Assembly: GCA_018668635.1 (NCBI GenBank)
Contig: JABJCN010000017.1
Coordinates: 1 to 32,618 of the forward strand
Origin: Opitutia bacterium
Lineage (GTDB): Bacteria > Verrucomicrobiota > Verrucomicrobiia > Opitutales > JABJCN01
Length of the DNA stretch: 32,618 bases
Direction: 5' to 3'
Shown here: in pieces, positions 25,058-32,618 of the stretch
Layout: the number at the start of each line of letters is the position of its first letter
Numbering within the stretch: position 1 is the first letter of the stretch
Position numbers and translations under genes: made by a program
Notes under the pieces: generated by a model
Told to the model about the DNA's origin: nothing
Databases searched by the model: none
What the model saw: the letters and a program-made list of their open reading frames with translations, nothing else

Positions 25058-25605
25058 AAGATTTACATTCTGACCTTGAGAAGGAACTCATGGGACTTTC
25101 CCCCTCCCGTACAGGTACGGGTTTTGAGCAACGAATCAGCGATGCACTTGGGCTTCAAGGCGAGTTGCTCGTTCAAGATATAAACATCGAGGAGAAAGTT
25201 ATCCCTTTAGGGATTGTCCGCAACTGGATCATTGCCGCCTCCCTAATATTTTTATTGGGCTTTATTGGTGTATCTATTTATTTCCAGAAGTTTATGTCGC
25301 AAACGCTCGCCAACTCTCCTATTGCTCACGCTCAGCCCGATAATGTTAAGAATATAGCCCTTACTCCCGACTCGCTCCCCATGGTTAAGAACGCTATCGG
25401 GCCGTGGCAACCACGGGATCGTGAAGCCATTCTTGTGGAAGTTCGCAACGAAGGCATCGTTCGTGAACCTGAGTTGCCTCCAGCCCAGCAATTCCGCTAT
25501 CGTTATTATGACACGTCTACTTTCACCGATACCGCAGACAACTCCCGCATGCGTGTTACTGTTCCGCGGGAACAGGTCTTCCAAGTTAAACTGGAGCCCT
25601 ATTGA
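25054..25605 (+). CDS. Single-pass membrane protein, putative anti-sigma factor
   Basis: This 183-residue protein has a roughly 55-residue cytoplasmic N-terminus (helical, acidic, F-E-Q-R-I-S-D-A-L-G), one transmembrane helix at about 57-76 (W-I-I-A-A-S-L-I-F-L-L-G-F) and a 100-residue outer domain. The outer domain is proline-rich and ends with several beta-like segments (Q-F-R-Y-R-Y-Y-D-T-S, R-M-R-V-T-V-P-R-E). No zinc-binding HxxxCxxC anti-sigma motif is present, so the anti-sigma role rests on the four-base overlap with the ECF gene and the topology. The outer domain might sense an envelope signal. The PDZ gene follows after 74 bases. Confidence 0.75.
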   Translation: MKDLHSDLEKELMGLSPSRTGTGFEQRISDALGLQGELLVQDINIEEKVIPLGIVRNWIIAASLIFLLGFIGVSIYFQKFMSQTLANSPIAHAQPDNVKNIALTPDSLPMVKNAIGPWQPRDREAILVEVRNEGIVREPELPPAQQFRYRYYDTSTFTDTADNSRMRVTVPREQVFQVKLEPY

Positions 25606-25679
25606 TCTTTAGGTGTTATACTGTATCAGGCCACCCCATTTATAACAGCTCAACGCTCTAACCTATTGGATAATAACAT

Positions 25680-26690
25680 ATGAATACCGTAAAAATTAAC
25701 CGCCTACCTCTTTTACTTGTGGCCATGCTTCTTCTTGCGACGGCAATTCATGCGGAAGCGGGAAAGAAGGGGAAACCCACACAACAGTCCAATTTTCTTG
25801 GGGTCTACACCACAAGAGTATCACCCACACTCAGCCACCAACTTGGTTTTCAGAAAGGCTTTTATCTCACCGTGGAGCAGATTGAGCCGGGAAGTCCGGC
25901 TGAGGAAGCTGGTCTGCAGGCACATGATATTATCCAAAAAGTAGGGGACCAAATTCTTATCAACCCGGAGCAACTCCGTGAGCTGATTCGTTCTAAAAAA
26001 GCGGGGGAATCCATCCAGTTGACTTTTTTCCGTGGAGGCAAGGAGCGAACAGTTGAAACAAAACTGGTGTCACGTGAAGTGCCTATTTCGGATTCGTCTG
26101 CCTTTCGAGGCCAACTGCCATTGCTTCCACAAGGGTGGACACCTCGTCATGGTCCTGGCCCTTACCAAAGCCCAGGGCAAGTGCCTCAAGGGTTTTCTAA
26201 TAATTGGTCTCCCTTGGGTAAATCAGATTTCAACTTACCGGAGGAGGCGCGTAAGCAACTAGAGAGTCTTGGAATCGATCTTGATAAACTTCAAAAGGGC
26301 GGTGCAGACGTTAAGTCTTTCAGTTTCACTCTTCCGTTCGGAGATTCATCTGGCGGCATAATTAAGGGGAGACCTTCGCCCAATGTCTCCACCCAAAGTT
26401 CTTTTCAATCCAGCAAGAATATGCACTTTGCCATCAATAATGACCATGGCTCGCTTTCCTTGACTATGAATGACGGGAAGGGCGATCTTATCATTCGCGA
26501 CAAGAAGGGAAAGACTCTCTACGAAGGCTCCTATGAGAAAGGGATGGAAATCAAGCAACTTCCCGGCCATTGGAAGGAACGTCTTCAGGAACTGAATGTG
26601 CAAATTGAGAAGGGTGAATCCAACATTATCAAGCCGAGCAAGAAGGCCCAAGGAAACAAGAATAAGAAGCGAACCCCAAAAAAGGAATAA
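25680..26690 (+). CDS. Secreted PDZ-domain protein without protease domain
   Basis: This 336-residue protein has a signal peptide (basic start, L-P-L-L-L-V-A-M-L-L-L-A-T-A, cleavage likely after A-H-A near residue 26). A PDZ domain follows at about 38-130, with the carboxylate-binding-loop-like G-F-Y-L-T-V-E-Q-I, then G-S-P-A-E-E-A-G-L and D-I-I-Q-K-V-G-D. Beyond it is a Pro/Gly/Ser-rich middle with no protease catalytic motifs. A beta-like segment follows (G-S-L-S-L-T-M-N-D-G-K-G-D-L-I-I-R-D-K-K-G), with a strongly basic tail (K-K-R-T-P-K-K-E). The role is probably adaptor or sensor in the periplasm, perhaps in the same envelope-response unit as the sigma/anti-sigma pair; an intrinsic terminator follows its stop. 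Confidence 0.85.
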   Translation: MNTVKINRLPLLLVAMLLLATAIHAEAGKKGKPTQQSNFLGVYTTRVSPTLSHQLGFQKGFYLTVEQIEPGSPAEEAGLQAHDIIQKVGDQILINPEQLRELIRSKKAGESIQLTFFRGGKERTVETKLVSREVPISDSSAFRGQLPLLPQGWTPRHGPGPYQSPGQVPQGFSNNWSPLGKSDFNLPEEARKQLESLGIDLDKLQKGGADVKSFSFTLPFGDSSGGIIKGRPSPNVSTQSSFQSSKNMHFAINNDHGSLSLTMNDGKGDLIIRDKKGKTLYEGSYEKGMEIKQLPGHWKERLQELNVQIEKGESNIIKPSKKAQGNKNKKRTPKKE

Positions 26691-26723
26691 CACAGGCTGA
26701 TTTCATTCATCAAACGAAGTGAT

Positions 26724-26767
26724 ATCCCGCCGAAGGCTTGCGAACTTCGGCGGGATTTACATTTTTT
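26724..26767 (+). terminator. Strong intrinsic terminator between the PDZ gene and moxR
   Basis: ATCCCGCCGAAG (26724-26735) pairs perfectly over 12 bp with CTTCGGCGGGAT (26745-26756), nine-base loop, then TTACATTTTTT. It ends the sigma/anti-sigma/PDZ transcript, but the moxR ATG begins only 27 bases beyond the stem. Confidence 0.9.
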
Positions 26768-26783
26768 ATCCCTTATTTAAATA

Positions 26784-27794
26784 ATGAACACCGAAAACGA
26801 AACTACGCACAAGGACCTTTCCGCCTTGCAGGATTTGATTAAAAATGAATCTGGCTGGGTGCAATTACTCCGAGGTGAAATTGAGAAGGTTATCGTCGGG
26901 CAAAAGTATTTGGTTGATCGGTTGATTGTTGCGCTACTGGCGAACGGTCATATCCTTTTGGAAGGGGTTCCGGGATTGGCCAAGACCATGTCCATTCGGA
27001 CCCTTTCCCAGGCGATCCAAGCAGACTTTCAGCGTATTCAATTTACCCCGGACCTTTTACCCGCTGACATTGTAGGAACTCTTATTTACAATCCTAAAGT
27101 GGGCGAATTTTCGACCAAAAAAGGTCCTGTATTTTCCAACTTAATTCTCGCCGACGAGATTAATCGTGCACCGGCAAAGGTGCAGAGCGCACTACTTGAA
27201 TGTATGCAGGAACGCCAGGTTACGCTTGGAGATACAACCTATTCGCTACCTGAGCCATTTCTCATTCTTGCTACGGAGAATCCTATTGATCAGGAGGGTA
27301 CCTATCCACTACCGGAGGCTCAAGTTGATCGATTCATGTTAAAGTTACGCATAGATTATCCAACGAAGGAGGAAGAGCTCGCTATCCTCAATGCAAATCA
27401 GACCACCGCTCCCAAGCATGAAATTAATGCTGTCATTACCCCTGATACAATCTTTCAGGCTCGTCGCTTGGTTGATCAAGTCTACGTCGATGAAAAGATC
27501 AAGGAATACATTGTTGATGTTATCCATGCCACCCGAAATCCGCAGGTACACGGCCTAAATCTCGCCAGCTATATCCAGTTTGGCGCCTCTCCACGTGCAA
27601 CCATTGGTCTGACTCTTGCCACCAAGGCATGGGCGTTTCTGGAAGGCCGTGCTTTTGTTACCCCTCAAGATGTGAAGAATATTGGAATGGATGTACTCCG
27701 CCATCGTGTTATCGTCAGTTATGAGGCAGAAGCGGAGGAAGTTACATCTGAGGATGTTGTGAACCGGATTTTTGATTCAGTCCCCGTCCCTTGA
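26784..27794 (+). CDS. moxR: MoxR-family AAA+ ATPase
   Basis: This 336-residue AAA+ ATPase has Walker A G-V-P-G-L-A-K-T (61-68), Walker B L-I-L-A-D-E-I-N-R-A-P (about 117-127), sensor 1 in L-A-T-E-N-P, and the MoxR-typical Q-E-G-T-Y-P-L-P-E-A-Q-V-D-R-F. The C-terminal lid domain has S-P-R-A-T-I-G-L. MoxR proteins act as chaperone-like ATPases that mature or insert metal cofactors, generally with VWA partners. The gene begins the Bat operon here: DUF58, DUF4381-like and two VWA genes follow, with overlapping stops and starts. The next gene starts 23 bases before the moxR stop. An intrinsic terminator sits just before the ATG. Confidence 0.95.
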   Translation: MNTENETTHKDLSALQDLIKNESGWVQLLRGEIEKVIVGQKYLVDRLIVALLANGHILLEGVPGLAKTMSIRTLSQAIQADFQRIQFTPDLLPADIVGTLIYNPKVGEFSTKKGPVFSNLILADEINRAPAKVQSALLECMQERQVTLGDTTYSLPEPFLILATENPIDQEGTYPLPEAQVDRFMLKLRIDYPTKEEELAILNANQTTAPKHEINAVITPDTIFQARRLVDQVYVDEKIKEYIVDVIHATRNPQVHGLNLASYIQFGASPRATIGLTLATKAWAFLEGRAFVTPQDVKNIGMDVLRHRVIVSYEAEAEEVTSEDVVNRIFDSVPVP

Positions 27795-28713
27795 TTTCCC
27801 ATTGAAGACACTTGATTCAGAACGCACTCGTGAGATTCTGCGAAAGGTCCGACAGATTGAAATTCGGACTCGCCGATTGGTTACTGATTCGCTGACTGGC
27901 GCTTACCACAGTTCCTTCAAGGGGCAGGGGATGGACTTTGATGAGGTTCGTGAGTATTCTCCGGGTGATGATGTTCGATCGATTGACTGGAACGTAACTG
28001 CTCGGATTGGTACTCCATTCATTAAGAAGTTTCGCGAGGAGCGGGAGTTGACGATTCTGCTTGCAGTTGACTTAAGTGCTTCAGGCAACTTTTCCTCGAA
28101 CGACCAAACCATTCGAGAGTTAGCCGCCGAGATTGCCAGTGTGCTTGCCTTCTCTGCCACCCGGAATGATGATAAGGTAGGCGTGCTCCTCTTCACTGAT
28201 AAGGTAGAAAAATTCATACGCCCAGAAAAGGGCCGCCATCATATCCTTCGGCTTATCCGTGAAGTTTTGTTTTACGAACCCGAGGGGAAGGGGACTGACA
28301 CCCCTGGCGCATTGCAGTACCTCAACCAGATTCAACGACGGAAAGCCATTATTTTTCTTCTGAGTGACTTTCTTCCCGGGAAGCAAGAGCGTGAGGGGGA
28401 ATTATTCCACATGTTGGGTCTTACGAATCGACGTCATGACCTTTCTTGTATTATACTTGCGGACCCTCGTGAAATTGAGCTGCCAGACATTGGATGGATA
28501 ACATTGGAGGATGCCGAATCGGGTGAGCAGGTTAAAGTAAACACAGGTAATCCAAAGTTCCGTAAAGCTTTTGCAGAGGCCAATCGCAAACGTGTGGAAG
28601 ACTTGGAGGGGGAACTTCGTCAGCGTGGCATTGACTATGTTCACGCGACCACAGATACGCCTTACATGCATGCACTGCGCACATATTTTAATTTAAGGAA
28701 TCGACGGCGATGA
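27772..28713 (+). CDS. DUF58 (VWA-like) protein
   Basis: This is a roughly 313-residue DUF58 protein with the hallmark R-E-Y-S-P-G-D-D-V-R-S-I-D-W-N-V-T-A-R near residue 60, followed by the degenerate VWA-like region I-L-L-A-V-D-L-S-A-S-G-N. D-L-S-A-S retains the D-x-S-x-S metal-site motif. No ATG is available: TTG at 27772 overlaps moxR by 23 bases, and a TTG at 27802 is the alternative that would avoid the overlap. No signal peptide or membrane segment is visible, so it is likely cytosolic and interacts with MoxR. Its stop overlaps the next ATG by four bases (ATGA). Confidence 0.92.
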   Translation: MIQSPSLDFPLKTLDSERTREILRKVRQIEIRTRRLVTDSLTGAYHSSFKGQGMDFDEVREYSPGDDVRSIDWNVTARIGTPFIKKFREERELTILLAVDLSASGNFSSNDQTIRELAAEIASVLAFSATRNDDKVGVLLFTDKVEKFIRPEKGRHHILRLIREVLFYEPEGKGTDTPGALQYLNQIQRRKAIIFLLSDFLPGKQEREGELFHMLGLTNRRHDLSCIILADPREIELPDIGWITLEDAESGEQVKVNTGNPKFRKAFAEANRKRVEDLEGELRQRGIDYVHATTDTPYMHALRTYFNLRNRRR

Positions 28714-29489
28714 AGCTCGAGCGCCAAAAAGGCTGTCTAAAAATTCATGAATTCAGCCACGTGACTATTTTTCCTCCAGCGTTTCTGCATGGGACCTCCT
28801 CAATGCCATTGTTTTATAAGCGGAGATTTTGCGTACTTGGTGGTGGAGCCCTGATTTCTGGAGCACCATTATTTTCACAGTCTCCAGGCTCTCTTGATGA
28901 TATTGAAGGCATCATCGAACCAATGAATCCATCCCCTGAAGGAAGTATGACGGACGCGTTGGAACTGAAGGATACACCAATATGGGCAGGTTGGTACTGG
29001 ATTGGTGGTGGGGTCTGGTTGGTTATTCTTGCACTGGTATTTTTCCTAACGCGCAAGAGGAAAAAAATTCAACAGAAGTCTTTGCCCGCAATCCCCCCGC
29101 ATGAATCCGCATTGACCGGACTACAGGAAATTTGGCTTATGCAGGATCAGCTTGATGATAAAGTATTTGCATCCTTGTTGTCTGATGTTCTTCGGTCTTA
29201 CATTGAAGAGACTTTTGCTCTGCGGGCACCAGAGCGCACAACAGAAGAATTTTTTGAGGAGGCCTCACAGCATTCTGACCTAAAAGGAGATTTTGCGAAG
29301 AGACTTGAAGAGTTTCTTTCACTCATTGATTTGGTAAAGTTTGCTCGCATGCCTCTTGCTTATCAGAAGCGCGAAAAGCTGTATCAAGCTGGAATTCTTT
29401 TTGTTGAAGAGAGCCACCAGTCATTATTATTAAAAATTTCACCGGAGCTTTCTGTCTCAGCCCAAAAGATACAGGAGGATGAGACATGA
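28710..29489 (+). CDS. DUF4381-like membrane protein of the Bat operon
   Basis: This protein of up to 259 residues has a transmembrane segment at about 96-113 (G-G-V-W-L-V-I-L-A-L-V-F-F-L) followed by a basic stop-transfer (T-R-K-R-K-K). The cytosolic domain is helical (L-Q-E-I-W-L-M-Q ... L-S-D-V-L-R-S-Y-I-E-E-T-F), as in DUF4381 proteins that sit between DUF58 and VWA genes in Bat operons. The start at 28710 overlaps the previous stop (ATGA), but its first 31 residues look unlike a signal. An alternative ATG at 28803 begins M-P-L-F-Y-K-R-R followed by a hydrophobic G-G-G-A-L-I-S-G-A stretch, a plausible signal peptide. The true start may be 28803. Overlaps batA by four bases. Confidence 0.8.
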   Translation: MKLERQKGCLKIHEFSHVTIFPPAFLHGTSSMPLFYKRRFCVLGGGALISGAPLFSQSPGSLDDIEGIIEPMNPSPEGSMTDALELKDTPIWAGWYWIGGGVWLVILALVFFLTRKRKKIQQKSLPAIPPHESALTGLQEIWLMQDQLDDKVFASLLSDVLRSYIEETFALRAPERTTEEFFEEASQHSDLKGDFAKRLEEFLSLIDLVKFARMPLAYQKREKLYQAGILFVEESHQSLLLKISPELSVSAQKIQEDET

Positions 29490-30547
29490 ATCGGTTTCTA
29501 GAGGCCTTCCCGTTGGCATTTGATACACCACTTTGGTTATGGTTGTTGTTCCTGATCCCGATCCTACTGCTTCTGCGTGGTCGTACTGGGCGAGGTTCAG
29601 CTTTACGTTTCCCTTCATCTGGACTGGTTGCAGGAATTGCTCGTAAGTCACCGCTTCGTTGGGGAGGCGTGCCAAATCTCCTGTACTTGGTTAAGGTGAT
29701 TGCATTTATCTTGCTGGTTTTGGCTTTGAGCCGTCCCAAGTGGCGTAGTGACAGCTTCACTGAGAGGCAACGCAGTGGAATTGATATTGTTCTGGCTCTT
29801 GATTTATCAGGTTCGATGTGGGCACATGACTTTAAGATCAAGGGGACACCCGTTGACCGGCTTGCCGTTGTAAAGGAAGTCGTGGAGGATTTTATTGAAG
29901 CCCGTCAGGATGACAGGATTGGGATTGTCGCTTTTTCTGGTGCCCCCTATCTTGTCAGTCCACTGACTCTTAATCACCAATGGGTTCTGGAAAATCTGGA
30001 TCGCCTCAAAATCGGCAGTATCCCGGAGCAGGGTACTGCGATAGGAAGTGCCATTGGTATGGGGGTGAATCGCCTTAATAACCAGAAGAGCCAAAGCCGT
30101 ATCATCGTTCTACTTACAGACGGAGCAAATAATGCTGGTAAGATTGAGCCAGTCCAGGCATCCGAGGCGGCGGCCAGTTTCGGTATTAAGATTTACGCTA
30201 TTGGAGCTGGGGAAAAAGGCTTGGTTCCTTTCCCGGTTATCAATCGAGATGGTTCTGCCCGTCGAAATGCAAACGGGAAAATTCTTTTGAGGCAGGCAGA
30301 GTCAGACATTGACTTGGAGACTTTGGACAAAATTGCCGATCTAACTGGAGGCAAGTCCTACCATGTGAAGGATACACGAGCCCTTGGTCGAGTTTATAAG
30401 GAAATTGACGAACTGGAAAAGACTGAGAAAAAGCTGACTGTCAGACATAGCTACAAAGATATTTATTATTGGCCATTGATGTTGGGAGTAGGATTAATTC
30501 TGCTAGAGCAATCCTTGGCATTGACTCGTTTTAGATCATTACCGTGA
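29486..30547 (+). CDS. batA: VWA-domain membrane protein, BatA type
   Basis: This 353-residue protein has two N-terminal transmembrane helices (about 15-30 and 65-82), a periplasmic or cytosolic VWA domain (about 100-300) and a C-terminal helix (around 325-345). The MIDAS metal site is complete: D-L-S-G-S-M at 106-111 (Asp106, Ser108, Ser110), Thr184 in G-T-A-I-G and Asp212 in L-T-D-G-A-N-N. This layout is that of BatA/BatB proteins in Bacteroides and Leptospira, linked to aerotolerance or envelope stress tolerance. ATG overlaps the previous stop by four bases (ATGA), and its own stop overlaps the following GTG (GTGA), so all these products are likely made in coupled translation. Confidence 0.92.
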   Translation: MNRFLEAFPLAFDTPLWLWLLFLIPILLLLRGRTGRGSALRFPSSGLVAGIARKSPLRWGGVPNLLYLVKVIAFILLVLALSRPKWRSDSFTERQRSGIDIVLALDLSGSMWAHDFKIKGTPVDRLAVVKEVVEDFIEARQDDRIGIVAFSGAPYLVSPLTLNHQWVLENLDRLKIGSIPEQGTAIGSAIGMGVNRLNNQKSQSRIIVLLTDGANNAGKIEPVQASEAAASFGIKIYAIGAGEKGLVPFPVINRDGSARRNANGKILLRQAESDIDLETLDKIADLTGGKSYHVKDTRALGRVYKEIDELEKTEKKLTVRHSYKDIYYWPLMLGVGLILLEQSLALTRFRSLP

Positions 30548-32618
30548 ATTTTGATTCCATAATCTGGCTTTTTGTACTGGCATTGTTAGTTCCATCTTTG
30601 GTTCTTTTCTATTTTTTCTCAGAGCGGCGAGCATGGAAGAAGCTTTCTCAATTTGCGGGTAGTAGTATTCTTCAACAATTAACCGATAGTTACAGTCCCA
30701 TATTACGAAATACAAAATCATTTCTCATAGTCCTTGTTGTCGTGTTGGCTTGCTTGGCTCTTGCACGGCCTCAGTTGGGGCACACCTACAGGGAAGAGAA
30801 GCGACGGGGTATCGACTTTATTATTGCGCTGGATGTCTCACGTAGCATGTTAGCCGAGGATATAAAGCCCAACCGACTTCAGCGTGCCAAGTTTGCCATA
30901 CTGGACTTACTGGACAGAACAGAGGGTGATCGTGTCGCCCTCCTTGCTTTTGCTGGTAGCGCTTTTCTTCAGTGTCCACTAACCCTTGATTACGATGCTT
31001 TTCGCCAGACCCTGGACTCAGTGGATACTGGCTTACTTGCCACTCAAGGTACGGATATTGCCGGTGCCATCCTTGAGGCTCAGGGGTCTTTTGCGGAGGA
31101 TGACCACCAAAAGGTTCTCGTTATGATTTCGGATGGAGAAGATCTCGAAGCGGAAGGAATCCTGCAAGCCCGCAAAGCTGGAGAAGCAGGTATTACCATT
31201 TATACTGTTGGTGTCGGTAGCCCGGATGGAGAATTAATACCATTTACCTCTGCGGGTGGTGTAAAGGACTGGTTGCGCGACCCACAAGGGGAACTTGTTC
31301 GCACCAAATTGGACGAGACAGCGCTTCGGCAAATTGCTGTGGCGACTGATGGCGCTTATGTTCCCTTGGGTGCATCCGGGCAGGGTTTGAACTATGTCTA
31401 TGAGCACGGGCTTTCTTTGGTTCCGGAAGAGGAACGAGAAGCACACCTGAGAAAACTTCCTACTGAACGTTACCAGTGGCCGTTAGCTCTCGCAGTACTG
31501 TTCTTGCTTGTCGAGATGCTGCTTGGCACGCGACGCGTCGCACGATCGGGTTTTGCAGTCACCGGGACACGATTGGCAACGGTGGCGACATTGGGTTTGC
31601 TTAGCCTGACTCCGGTGGCGGTTGACGCATTCACCTTTGGCGGAGGTAAATCCCTTTATAAGCAGGGAAAGTTCGAGGATGCCCGTGAACTTTTTCAAAA
31701 GAATGTGCAAAAGGTCCCTGAGTCGGCAGTCAATCATTACAATCTGGGTGCAACTCAGTTTCGCATTGGAGAGTTCGAGCCTGCTGTCGAGTCATTGTCT
31801 AAGGCACTTGAATTGGAGAAGGAGAATCCAGAATTCCAGAGTGATGTATATGAGAGCCGGGGCTTTGTCAGGTTTCAACACGGGGAAACACTTCGAGAAA
31901 ATGAACCTGCTCGTGCCGTCGAGCTCTGGACCCAGGGGCTTCTTGACTATGGAAGCGCCCTAAGCCTCAACGACAAGCAGGGCGAAAGATATGACAAATT
32001 GCTAAAGGAATTTCAGCTTTTTAAGGAAAAAATTCAGGATTTATCGTACAGGAATGGCATTCGCCATTACAACGCAGGAGAATACGCCTCATCGATTGAC
32101 TCATTCAACGAAGTATTGAAAGAGGTAGACAAAGCTAGTCGGGATGAAATCCTCTATAATCTTGCCAATTCTCGATTCAGACTGGGGGAGCAACAGTTGA
32201 ACGAGAACCCTCAAGAAACAATCAAGAGCTGGGAACAGAGCTTGAAGGACTATACTGGTGCTATTGAAGTCCGGGTTGATGACACTTTCCCCCAAGCGCA
32301 GAAGAACTACGAAATTGTGCAAAAGCGCTTGGAAGCACTGAAGGAGCAGATGAAGGAAAACCCGGAACAGAATCAGGACTCCCAAAACAAAGAGAACGAG
32401 AACAAGGATCAGGAACAGAAGAATCAGGATAGCAAAGAGAATAATAACTCGTCCAAGTCAAATGAGGGACAAAACAAAAACCAGTCGCCTTCTAAGGAAA
32501 AGGCAGAGAAGGAAAAGGCAGAGAAGGAAAAGGCAGAGAAGGAAAAGGGAAATCCCAATGATAACCAGAAAGAGAAAGCCGGCAAGGATGGAGAAGAGAA
32601 TAAAGGGGAGACGCCAGA
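30544..32618 (+). CDS. batB: VWA-TPR fusion membrane protein (BatB + BatC type), 3' end outside window
   Basis: The frame from GTG 30544 is open to the window edge, 691 codons, so the gene is incomplete at its C-terminus. Two N-terminal membrane helices (about 5-24, 59-77) precede a VWA domain with a complete MIDAS: D-V-S-R-S-M (Asp97, Ser99, Ser101), Thr170 and Asp197 in I-S-D-G-E-D. Helices at about 312-328 and 342-360 follow, then TPR-like repeats from about 365 (L-Y-K-Q-G-K-F-E-D-A-R-E-L-F, Y-N-L-G-A-T-Q-F-R-I-G-E-F-E-P-A) to 600. A low-complexity Gln/Asn/Lys/Glu tail from about 603 contains a 15-base tandem repeat. In Bacteroides, BatB and BatC are separate genes; here one chain carries both. 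Confidence 0.88.
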   Translation, partial: MNFDSIIWLFVLALLVPSLVLFYFFSERRAWKKLSQFAGSSILQQLTDSYSPILRNTKSFLIVLVVVLACLALARPQLGHTYREEKRRGIDFIIALDVSRSMLAEDIKPNRLQRAKFAILDLLDRTEGDRVALLAFAGSAFLQCPLTLDYDAFRQTLDSVDTGLLATQGTDIAGAILEAQGSFAEDDHQKVLVMISDGEDLEAEGILQARKAGEAGITIYTVGVGSPDGELIPFTSAGGVKDWLRDPQGELVRTKLDETALRQIAVATDGAYVPLGASGQGLNYVYEHGLSLVPEEEREAHLRKLPTERYQWPLALAVLFLLVEMLLGTRRVARSGFAVTGTRLATVATLGLLSLTPVAVDAFTFGGGKSLYKQGKFEDARELFQKNVQKVPESAVNHYNLGATQFRIGEFEPAVESLSKALELEKENPEFQSDVYESRGFVRFQHGETLRENEPARAVELWTQGLLDYGSALSLNDKQGERYDKLLKEFQLFKEKIQDLSYRNGIRHYNAGEYASSIDSFNEVLKEVDKASRDEILYNLANSRFRLGEQQLNENPQETIKSWEQSLKDYTGAIEVRVDDTFPQAQKNYEIVQKRLEALKEQMKENPEQNQDSQNKENENKDQEQKNQDSKENNNSSKSNEGQNKNQSPSKEKAEKEKAEKEKAEKEKGNPNDNQKEKAGKDGEENKGETP
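32494..32548 (+). repeat. 15-base tandem repeat in the BatB/BatC-like tail
   Basis: AAGGAAAAGGCAGAG occurs three times in a row (32494-32538), followed by a partial fourth copy. It encodes K-E-K-A-E units and keeps the frame, so copy-number changes would lengthen or shorten the charged tail without a frameshift. Confidence 0.85.

Noticed and set aside
32494-32548. CRISPR-like or other regulatory repeat
   Set aside because: The units are directly adjacent, 15 bases long and in frame with a charged protein tail; there are no spacers.

Overview
The window looks like chromosomal DNA of a Gram-negative member of the PVC group, most likely Verrucomicrobiota (Opitutae/Puniceicoccales-like). This is inferred from gene content only. 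It carries lipid A and heptose genes (an outer membrane), an LpxC-FabZ fusion, a very large secreted CotH-kinase protein with LamG, lamin-tail and calcium-repeat domains, an ECF sigma/membrane anti-sigma pair, a FecR-like membrane protein and a MoxR/Bat operon. Shine-Dalgarno sites are weak or absent before many genes, and GTG and TTG starts seem common. I see no tRNA, rRNA, CRISPR array, insertion sequence or phage module.

Left part (1-9066). A truncated DUF192 lipoprotein gene lies divergent to rfaE1-gmhB, two steps of ADP-heptose synthesis. Next come argS (minus), a divergent thymidine-phosphorylase-family gene (plus), efp (minus, Arg at position 32), and lpxC-fabZ followed by lpxA (plus, ending in a hairpin terminator). 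A translationally coupled minus-strand pair follows: an unknown coiled-coil protein, then a DUF971 protein.

Middle part (9067-19876). A three-domain MFS/PlsC/acyl-activating fusion (LplT-Aas type, minus) is divergent from a carbamoyltransferase, SxtJ-like and DUF5989 trio (plus). A FecR-like orphan follows, with a seven-codon reading frame overlapping its GTG start. A hairpin separates it from a convergent alpha/beta hydrolase. Then come a beta-hydroxyacid-dehydrogenase-family gene, an unknown lipoprotein, a 66-residue protein with a good sigma-70-like promoter, and 423 bases of AT-rich non-coding DNA ending in a strong intrinsic terminator just before the CotH gene.

Right part (19877-32618). 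The 1,529-residue CotH protein is followed by an ECF sigma factor, its overlapping membrane partner and a secreted PDZ protein, closed by a perfect 12-bp terminator. Only about 27 bases further on, the MoxR/Bat operon starts: MoxR ATPase, DUF58, DUF4381-like, a VWA protein (BatA type) and a VWA-TPR fusion (BatB+BatC type). The last gene runs off the right edge. Its members overlap by 4 to 23 bases.

Much of the window concerns the cell envelope: lipid A and heptose synthesis, phospholipid re-acylation, lipoproteins, secreted proteins and membrane stress systems. Most worth a second look are the phosphorylase homologue with replaced active-site residues, the terminators placed directly before the CotH and moxR start codons, the carbamoyltransferase/SxtJ/DUF5989 unit, the zinc-loop-less GmhB and the EF-P with Arg32.
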